From Pholiota molesta (Eukaryota; Basidiomycota; Agaricomycetes; Agaricales; Strophariaceae): a stretch of 64,000 nucleotides of DNA. Position 1 is the stretch's first letter, and every line of letters starts with the position of its first letter. The notes beneath the pieces were generated by a model. That model was not told where the DNA came from. It saw only the letters and a list, made by a program, of their open reading frames with translations, and did no database searches. The position numbers were made by a program, and so were the translations under genes. The stretch lies in assembly GCA_014925825.1 (NCBI GenBank), contig JACGCK010000126.1, positions 1 to 64,000 on the forward strand. The letters are read 5' to 3'. Positions 55,346 to 64,000 of this stretch are shown here, piece by piece.

Positions 55346-56142
55346 ATGCTAAGGCGGCTCGCATTTTCGATTTCGACTTCGTGTCGATTCCGTGCTACGT
55401 TGCCAGCCGCTCCATGGACAAGGCTTATTCAAACTGGCGGTGGAAATGCCGTAACACTTCCCAACCCGCCACCGCTTTCCGCGCTGGCGGATGAACACGA
55501 TAACGTGCTTGCATCGACATGGACCAAGGCTTTCGCTGCAGTTAACGGTAGGATACCCAGGGAGCTGGTTGAGCTGTCGTTTTCGAGAAGTTCAGGTCCT
55601 GGAGGACAGGTGGGTTTGGAACCGATTCGAATGTTTCCTGCTCTTGCTAACTGTATCTTACAGAATGTCAACAAAGTTAACACCAAGGCGACATTACGAT
55701 GTTCATTGAGTCAGCCATGGATACCTCGTTGGGCTGTACCGCTTTTAGTGAAAGATGTAAGATGCGACCTTCTTATCTGCGATAGTTGATATTGATCCAT
55801 CGATAGACGCACTATGTCGCATCGACGCATTCCATTCTTGTCACGTCAACCGTTCATCGCTCCCAAGCTCAAAACATCGAGGAATGTCTGTCAAAGGTGT
55901 GTCACAGTGAAGTCTTTTGGGCTGCCCTCGTGTCAAGTTGCAAGAGTTAATTTCTTCATCAGCTCCACTCCATCGTCCTTGCTGCTGCTTCGAAGCCCAT
56001 CAAACACGGCCCATCAGAAGAACAAAAGAAGAAAGTTGAAGGACTCGTCAAAGCTGAAAAGGCGCGCCGCAAAATGGATAAAATTCACAGGAGTAGTGTC
56101 AAGCAAGGGCGCAGCGGGAAAGGAGGCCGGTTTGACTTTTAG
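55346..56142 (+). CDS. Mitochondrial peptidyl-tRNA hydrolase, ICT1/MRPL58 type (RF-1 GGQ domain)
   Basis: Releases nascent chains from stalled mitochondrial ribosomes. Start at ATG 55346 gives a basic presequence, MLRRLAFSISTSCRFRATLP. The catalytic GGQ is in SRSSGPGGQ, with the Gln at the end of exon 1 before NVNKVNTKATLR. Exon 3 ends THSILVTSTVHRSQAQNIEE. The last exon starts LHSIVLAAASKPIKHG and ends in a basic tail, KARRKMDKIHRSSVKQ ... GKGGRFDF, as required for ribosome binding, with TAG at 56140. Four exons. Length about 210 residues, normal for the family. Confidence 0.87.
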
Positions 56143-59100
56143 TCGGCGTGCCTCGTTGCATCGAAAATTGGTTTTGACAGTGGATGTGAGTATTTTTTTT
56201 CACTTGCATCACATGTTCTTCAATGATATCCATGAATAGAAACGTTGAAATATGTGGCGGTTGCCTGTCTCATGACTTCATGCATCGTTTAACGGCACGA
56301 ATTTCATGACCCATTCATGACCTGCAAGCACGCCACGGCATCTATTCCCACCCTTTGCTGTCGACCAACGTCTCGCATCTCTGTCTATTGGCGCTATCTA
56401 TCCATCCATTCGAAGTCTCGCACCCTCCTCGACGCCGCTTCCACTTGGAACCGAATAATCGACGTTGTCTGTGATATTACTACGGTAAAAGACGCTCCCA
56501 GCATGTCGTTGAACCTGATAATAATACACGCGAACGCCGCCAGAAGTAGAGGAAGCACTTTGGACCACTCCACAAAACCTCCCACTTCATTCACCCTCCA
56601 TATTCGACATCTGACTCCGCAGTTGCTCTGCCCGAGAGGCGCATAAAATGATCCTATGCGAGGGGCTTTAACCAAGATAGGGCTGATCGCACGAAAATGC
56701 AGACATTTTGCGCTCTTTCAGTTGTCCTTGTGGCTCAGAAAGTGTAACAGATTTACTTCCCATCCGACGACCCCGAATCTATCCAAATTCTGCGTTCCAT
56801 ATTTGCACTAGAGGAAATTTCATTGAATCCACCTGCCCACTTCACAATTCACTCGACTCACTCGCTTCCTCGGATCAAACCTCGCAGCTCCTTATCCGAA
56901 GTCGACTCTACTTATTCTTAGATGCCACAGTCACTCATCCTTGGAGAAGCAACGCAGTTCAGTTTTGCGTTCATTTCGGTCCCGCAGGAAGTTTCTGCGG
57001 GCTTGCTTCGCCAGCAGCCTCGTGCCTTCTTTCTCCTTGAGGCTCCTCGCAGGTTCCATCTGGGGTCCTGCCTAGGCCATGCTATGTGGATCCGGTATCG
57101 CCTTCGACCATTCATCAAGTTCAGAAAACTGTTTGGAGTTTCTCGACAATCTTTTCCATGGAGGAGTCGCACAATGTTCATATTCCCTTTTCTTTGTGTC
57201 GGTTCCAATGACAGAACATGGGTCACAGCAGCCCTCCAGGATTTGACGATTAGAAGCGACGTCCTCGAGGAATGCCATGCCACATTACATAGATGCCCTA
57301 CGTCGACATCAAAGCCACGATCCGGGCACTCGGCGCTCATTGCTTGATGCCCTCATCGAAGTAATAGTGAATTCGACCGCGCGATGTTTATGTGGGCCTC
57401 GCCTACTTCTTCTATTCGCGTTGGACGATGGAACGTTCGAAACGGTTGGCAGGACACGCGCCGTATATCTTGGAGATTTTGGTATCTTATCCGTTGAAAC
57501 CAAAAGTCGAGCGGGGAGCCTGCGCCAACAGTGCGACAGATTTACAACGTTGGTTGGGCAGTGGTCGTCTTGAACTTTCAAGAACACGCCTTGGAGGCTT
57601 GACTTGAAGATTTGTGTGTTCTTCCTTGTTATCTTATTCATGTCCATGTGCGTCATGCTTGGAAGCATCGCATCTTGTCATCCTCGATCAGTGTACGTCC
57701 TCATCCGCACCCGTACCGTCCATTTCTATTCTATTCTAGCATCAACGCGGGACGACGCTTGCGTCGAATAGAATTGCGCCATCCATGTACCCTGGTAATT
57801 TCCCAGTCCCTGCTCTTCCTTTCGAGAACCGGGACTTCTCTATAGATGACCGGGCGCTAATTTGGCCTGTGTATTGTAAGCCGGGACTGGGAGACACGGT
57901 GCTGCTCAGCGTCATGGCCCTTCTCTATCGAATCTGGTGTTGCCTGATAGGCCTTCTGCGCCGCAGGGGTTCGTCTTGCACCGGATGCCGAAGATCAAGT
58001 GCCTCTGACGCTGTGAGGTGGCATGTAACCTCTTCCCCAGAATCGTCTGATTCAGACGAGGTCTGCTGTGCTCTTGCTCAAGTCAGCGGGAACAGTGATG
58101 CATTGATGGCGGATAGTTATGGAAGGCGCAGGTATCTAGTGCGCTTGGGTATCGGGACTGCGGCTACTCAATACCGGCTGCTAAACCGCGGGTCGATCCC
58201 TCCCTCCATTGCGTATTCGCCCTCGGGAAACCGGCGACTTGAATTGAAATGTCCGCGAACTTGTTCTAGGCCAGATGACAGACTACCTACCCTCTGTTTG
58301 CGCTTTCCTCGCAGCAGCATTTGGGTTAGGCTGCTATCAGCACCACCCGTCGAGTATGCCCATCCGGGTCTCCCTGGCCTGCTGCTCTGCTGCTGCTCCT
58401 CTGCCTCGTATGCTCGGCTTCTCGTGTCTTCTCGGCGTTCTAGGTTACCTTTCGAGAATGGTGTTTTTGAGTTTGTGACGCGTGCGCGGCTCGAGGTGGG
58501 AATGTGTCTTTTATCGTCGATTTGCGTCAAGGAGCCGCTGGGCTTGCGTGTGACTGATGTCGGACCGTGTTCGAGTGGGTTAATGTGAACTCTTCTGTGG
58601 TTTGGTGCGATGAAGCACCCAATGGTCTCATGAGTATCACTTGAGTGATGGGTTTAAGCTATCGAGGTCTATATGATGTTGGATCAGATCCAGTGATCAC
58701 ACATGCACCGGATGCGTGGACGTCTGCTTCTATGCGTATGTGGCTCCTTAAAACATGCATCTATTTGATAATGTGGAAACTCTAATGTTCTGAAGAGGCT
58801 ATTTACCTTGGGATTGCCGTTCTTTAAATGATCATAGGGACTGCAGAGTATCCATATCCCTCCTTGTTTTCGGTTTCATTTTCGTTTGGAACTTTGCAGA
58901 CGTCAAATACGGCGCAGGAACTTATCGGCTATGGTCAAAGAAAACGAAAATAGAACGTGAAAACATCGGTAGTGTTCCCCTGGATGCTATCTGCGAGTTC
59001 GCGGCATTTTGTCCTATCATCAATGATCCTCGTCGAATGGGCCCGCTAATGATGTTGTTGATCCTCGTAAGTACTCTGCGTCTGAGGGATTTTCAAGTGT

Positions 59101-60786
59101 AAATGCTGATTCTTTAGCTCAGGCGTATGTGTATCACGTCCGAAGCACCAGAGCTCACTGAACACTGTACGGGTTAACTGTGAATTTTACGCCGCCGCCA
59201 CACCGCGCACACCCGCAAGTAAGGTCTCCGAGTCCCATCATTGGCAAGCTTGAGTCCAGGACCCAGGTGGGAACGGGTTGCGATGAGATAAGTAGCTGTG
59301 GTTGAATGTTATTAACAATGCCTATATTGCTGAAATTTACTGGATGATTGATATGATTCTAGAGTCTGCGACGCGCGTAAACGGCAACACTAATTTCTTC
59401 AACGAAACTTCCAGTTAAAAGATCTCGAATGTCGTAAATCCTTTCGAAATGATATGTGAGTGGTATGTAGCTCGCAAGTGATGTGCCGCTTCATGCTAAT
59501 TTTTCCTGAAGGATCGGAATTTCCATTTACCTTGACGTCAGATCTGCGCTCGTTGCTTCGCATTCGCATAACCATCGCGAAGGGGGAAATAGGCAGGATG
59601 GAGATTTATGGTACGTCAGGAAGCGGTCAATTTGCGGTCGCTTCTCAAGGCTTTTTCTTATCTGCCAGGTAAAGAATCATCCACAAGAGATTCAGTATTC
59701 TGTTGGCAACACTCATTTCATGTCAGAAATCCGAGATTTGACCGTTTTTTGACTGGCTTTTGGAACTGGAAATGTTGTGTACGGCGAACAATGGGTTCAT
59801 GCATACGGCAGTGATAAATGCGCGCTGTGCGATATGTCATCATCCAGTTCGAGCGCGTTGATTGAAGCGTGCCTACATTGTTATCCCCATGTGTCCACGC
59901 GGTCTTGTTGGATTGTGGCATTTCGAACTTTCGAAGGCTATAACAGCATGACTTAGCGAATGCATTCTTCCCATTTCTTCCCATGTCAAGTTGGTTATTT
60001 TCATTATAAGTAAACAAGGGCCAGTAACCAGTAACGTGTATCGTCATTTTTTTAACCATTTAACCTTTGAATTGCTTGTATCTTCTTTAGTCGAGAACGC
60101 GGATGGATGGTGGATGAAAACATGGCCAGCCACGGAGATTTATTGATGCTGTAGTCATTAGGCATTGCAGTTATATGGCATGTTCATCATCTATTTCTCC
60201 TATGGGTTTCACCGGGGAAATTGAACCTGGAATTTTCAATCAACATAATTTGTGACAATCAATTAATTATGAATCATGAAGCCCATCTGAGTTATTCTGG
60301 TCCTGGTTCGGAGAGGGTGCGGGTCAAGCTGAAAAACGCATATGCGTGCAAAGAACCCATTCATATTGCGCTCATTTCCTTCGATTCGAAGCACATCCTC
60401 AGGTTCCTGGCTTTCAAAGCTGGCCTGGTGAGCTGATAAGATAAGTGGTCGAACGCGTTGCCTGGCCGGGATGAATTCTTGAGCGGTGTTCGAGGAAATA
60501 AGGATGGTTACAAGGGGCTGATATCCGAGAATAGACGAGCAGGTTCCACGGATTGTCATTTGGATCAGCGTGTCGGTGGGTAGGTGGCCATCCGGGGCGA
60601 GGAGGAGGACAAACAGCGGCAAAGTTTGTGTCCCAAAGAAGACTGCTTTTTGAGGCGCTGAACGCCTACGAACGCTTCTTGTCTCTTTCCACCATCTTCC
60701 CCTTATAACGACCCCTTCCATCCCAGCGTTTCTTTAGCTGGTCCTTCAGTCCTTTCTACAACACGCTCGCTCTTTTCTACCCCCCA
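56143..60786. other. 4.6-kb region with no recognisable gene
   Basis: Several overlapping frames exist on both strands (for example 56922-57347 plus, 57309-57668 minus, 57785-58588 plus), but none shows a known motif, a convincing exon series or strand consistency. No LTR, TIR or tRNA seen. It may hold decayed genes or long non-coding RNA. Confidence 0.4.
57785..58588 (+). other. 267-codon open frame, unknown
   Basis: The longest open frame in the gene-poor region. Composition is rich in Arg, Ser, Cys and Leu with no motif. LLYRIWCCLIGLLRR could be a membrane helix, but similar Cys/Leu runs recur by composition. Antisense is open at 58168-58530. I consider coding status doubtful. Confidence 0.2.
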
Positions 60787-63314
60787 ATGAAGCTCTTCCT
60801 AACTTTGGCCGCCGCGGCCGCCTCGGCGCAAGCCTATTGGCTCATGGGCATCGGTTAGTTCGCGTCCAGAGCGGAGCAGATAACGATGAGCTCATTTCTT
60901 ACGCAGAGGACTTTATCACGACTGAACGGATGGACCCCGTCGTCAGTCCTGGCAAGGTCTCTAGCCATGTCCATTCAGGTTCGTATTCAACCCTCCAGCT
61001 GGGATGTCCGTAAATGGTTAATTAATCCTTTTTTGGTAATGTATAGTCCTCGGAGGCAGCAACTTCAGGCTGACTACCAATACATCCTTCTTGCGCCAAA
61101 GCGAATGCTCCTCGATCCCTATTCCTCAGGATAAGTCCAACTACTGGATCCCAGTATGTGTTTTACTTCAGTCAGGCCATCAAACTGATCGCTAAGATAA
61201 CATTTTTTGTAGCACCTCTATTTCCAGTGAGTTTTACCATGAGTTGTTGGATGTAATCATCTAAATTCAATCAAAAGGTGGAACAATGGAAGCTTCACAA
61301 GTCTCGATGGCGGAGCCGTTATGTTCGTACATTTTTCATCCTATCTATGTACCACTCGTTAATAATGCCGCTTGTCTTTTCTTTTTGCAGTTGTAGGACA
61401 AAACACATACTCGTTGTCCAAATACTGTTCTGACACATAAAACAAACAGATTACTTATTCAGCGATACACCAGGAACGACCACTGCGTTCCCTGATGATG
61501 TCAGTATTTTTCATATTCTTGCTTCTTCCCTTCCTAATGAATGACTGTCCTTAATAGTTCCGTATGCTGAGCGGTCAGTCGATCATGATCATTGATATGT
61601 GCGGTCGGAAGCGCATATACTCACGTCTTGTTCTTCTGTAAGGCGACCCAACCTTGCGCACCTACGACCCGACTAGCCATGCTCAACAAGCTGTCACTTT
61701 CCTTTGCCTCGATTTCAACGGCGTTTCCACCAAGCACAACGAGCTTCCATCCATTTCCTGCCCTTCCGGTATCCGTGCTCAGATTGTATGTGTTCTCCAC
61801 TGTATTGCGTGCCCAGCAACTGAACATGTCGATCAATAACAGAACTTCCCCAGCTGCTGGGATGGAAAGGTTCGTGTCTGTCGTTTTGTCTGATCTGATA
61901 CACTCTCATGAAATGTTGGTTTGATTAGAACACTGACTCCCCCGACCACAAATCGCATGTCGCTTTCCTCTCTGGTGGACCTGACACAGGAACTTGCAGC
62001 GATCCCAACTTCCCCATTGTCATTCCCCGTATTTTCATGGAGGTGTGTAATCTTCTCAAAGCTTGGTGTATATTCAGATTCCTGATGGATATGCTCGCGA
62101 TCACTCTAGTTATATTGGGCATCGAATGATTTCGATAGCGTCAGGTCGCAAGCCATGAACTCCAGCCAGCCTTACGTGTGCGTAATTGTTTGGCAATTTT
62201 ATTTCGCAAGTTCTGATATTTTATGTACAATAGCTTCTCTTATGGCGATCCCACTGGGTACGGATATCACGCTGGTGAGTGCATTATTTCAAAGAATTCA
62301 ATGATGAACTGTGGTGGTCTGACTCATATTCGGTAGACTTCATCAATGGATGGGACGCTGGTGTTCTACAAAAGGCTGTCGACAACTGTCACTGCAACGA
62401 TTTCGGAGACGTAAGCAATTCTCTAAGGTTTGGTCTGAATCTCTTTTCTGAAGCTTAAACAACGCGTATCTTAGCCGACATGCTGTGTTAACCAAGGCCT
62501 CTTCAATATGAACCAAGGACAGTCTTGCCGCATCACTAACGCCATCAATGAGCAGAGTAAGTTCCTGTGGCACAACCCTATATAACAAAATCTCTAACAC
62601 CGTATAAAAATTACAGCTACAGGTACTCTTCTCAAGCTGCCAGGAAACAACCCCGTTCAACCTTTCGGCAAGCAAGCTACCAATTTCGCTCCTGATTCGA
62701 CCCCGGCATTGCTTTCACCTATCTATGCTTATACCGGAAATTCGCCCACTGCTACCGGCTCCGTTGTTGTTCCCGGCCAGACTAATGCGGCAGGAACGAC
62801 ACAGGTCGCGGTTGCAACTACCCCTGCCAGTGTAACGCCTACCCTTATTGTTGTTCCCACTTCCGCTCCCACTGTTGGAAAGCCATCTACAGTGAAGACG
62901 ACAGCTGTACCGACAACCAGCACGGCTCATAGCGTGACGATCCCTTCCAGCGTCAGCCATCCGGCCATTCCGACCATCGTTGGTGCTTTCCCTTCTATTT
63001 CTCTGCCGCACGTCCTGGCTCCAGGTGGTGCCACTACCCCTGCAGTTGTGCCACCCGCCACACAGCCGACCTCTGTCGTTGCACCAGCCAATGGAGCATC
63101 GGCAAATGGAATGCCTGCAAAGGGAGCGCCGACCAGTGGAGCACCTGCCAGTGGCGGAGGCTCTCTGGCTTCCTCCAGCGGTAAGACTTCCTCCAGCGGC
63201 AAGACATGCTCGAACAGGAACAGCAAGAAGCGCCGCTCGACGACTGCCTTTGAGAAGCACCACCGCCGCAACTTTGAGCATGTGCGCCATCTCGATCATG
63301 TGTATACGAACTAA
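60787..63314 (+). CDS. Secreted DUF1996 protein with Ser/Thr/Pro-rich tail
   Basis: Signal peptide MKLFLTLAAAAASAQAYW. Many short exons follow: EDFITTERMDPVVSPGKVSSHVHS, VLGGSNFRLTTNTSFLRQS, DKSNYWIPHLYFQ, then TLRTYDPTSHAQQAVTFLCL, NFPSCWDGKNTDSPDHKSHV, FPIVIPRIFMEV, and GYGYHADFINGWDAGVLQ. These are the landmark motifs of DUF1996 (PxxSxHxH-type start, CWDG, DFxNGW). The last exon begins GTLLKLPGNNPV and extends into about 190 residues rich in Pro, Thr, Ser and Ala, with no second domain, ending VRHLDHVYTN at 63312. Proteins of this kind are abundant in wood-decay secretomes; the biochemical role is unknown. Several internal exon ends are inferred. Confidence 0.85.
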
Positions 63315-64000
63315 GACGACCTTCTTTATCACGACACGCGTCTTCCAACACGTTCCCTCCTTGATGGATGGAGGATGACGCGCTGGACCTACTTTCATTT
63401 CCGTCCTCCGCTCATGATCTTGGAATCATGGTGGTAAGACCTCCCCAGTCTCTTTCCCTCTCTTCCACTCTCTGCTGCAACATATACCATCAGTCTGGCT
63501 ACGTCGATTCAAGTGTCCATCTGTCCTGCTATTGCCTGTTATCATATCTCATTCCACTTTTTGTCCGCCATGATGGACATCCTCCGGCCTGGGCCGCGCG
63601 TTTCTTTATTTTCTAGAGGTTATAAAGGTTCCTACATACAATCTTGATGGTGGTGGGAGTAAGGTTTACGGTACTACCCATTGATTGCGTCGTTACCTGT
63701 ACTTGTTGTTCCTGCCCTGGTTCACCATAGAGTTGGTATTTTATCGTTGATCAATAAAAAAGAAGCGTACAAAGTGCAGAAGTTGTTCCAGAGGGCTTCG
63801 TGGCCTATCCTTTCGTGGTAGCGCAGGTACGCAATTGAGCAACGCCCGGTCCTAGTCATCATGCCAGGAGATTGCGAAGCGAGTTTAAAATTTGTGCACT
63901 TACATGATATTTACGACAAATCCTTGCATTTCAAATGCTGAAGCTCTCAGGTCTGTTGGCGTTAGTGCGGCCAGGGCCTGCATTCATCATCTTCGAATAC
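63315..64000. other. 3' flank, no gene seen
   Basis: Downstream of the DUF1996 gene. No recognisable gene up to the window edge. Confidence 0.5.

Noticed and set aside
62715..63398. 227-codon minus frame opposite the DUF1996 tail
   Set aside because: Low-complexity mirror of the Pro/Thr/Ser/Ala-rich tail; the plus frame is supported by upstream domain exons.

Overview
The window is nuclear DNA of a filamentous basidiomycete, most likely a plant-litter or wood-decaying agaricomycete. The evidence is many 50-65 nt GT-AG introns, very small exons, GH10 xylanases with a fungal CBM1, an alcohol-oxidase-type GMC flavoenzyme, a NACHT STAND protein, F-box proteins of the type expanded in agarics, and a chromodomain Ty3/gypsy element. 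The species cannot be named from the sequence.

Layout. 1-17161 is two near-identical copies of one Ty3/gypsy chromovirus in opposite orientation. Copy B (minus, 8027-17161) has a 5' LTR, gag, protease and pol, plus a truncated extra ORF. Copy A (plus, 1-8026) enters from the left edge and ends with its 3' LTR exactly where B's extra ORF is cut. This reads as a nested insertion of A into B. The element carries a large extra ORF where env would be, and it is full of short perfect inverted repeats. 18202-22769 holds an alcohol-oxidase-like GMC gene and PEX11, both peroxisome-related. 23775-27457 holds two tandem secreted GH10 xylanases. 28023-30250 is a Na+/H+ antiporter. 31036-34111 is an F-box gene split in frame by a 1.24-kb foldback element. 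34468-38938 holds housekeeping genes: mitochondrial IND1/NUBPL, HEN1 small-RNA methyltransferase and V-ATPase subunit e. 39162-43888 (minus) is a third GH10 xylanase with an N-terminal CBM1, followed by two tandem copies that keep only signal peptide, CBM1 and linker, one of them broken. 44676-47626 holds a small uncharacterised gene and an intronless F-box gene. 47824-49825 is a tandem array of a small coiled-coil gene with two intron-containing tRNA-Lys genes and a tRNA relic. 50019-56142 holds an ABHD11-like mitochondrial hydrolase, a NACHT protein with a frameshift, and an ICT1-like ribosome-rescue factor. 56143-60786 holds nothing recognisable. 60787-63314 is a secreted DUF1996 protein.

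How the genes fit together: the secreted xylan-degrading set (three GH10, a CBM1-only protein, the DUF1996 protein) is interspersed with peroxisomal C1/alcohol metabolism and ordinary housekeeping genes. There is no operon-like organisation. The least expected signals are the hairpin density of the retroelement and a 2-nucleotide exon that all three xylanase genes appear to require at the same codon.
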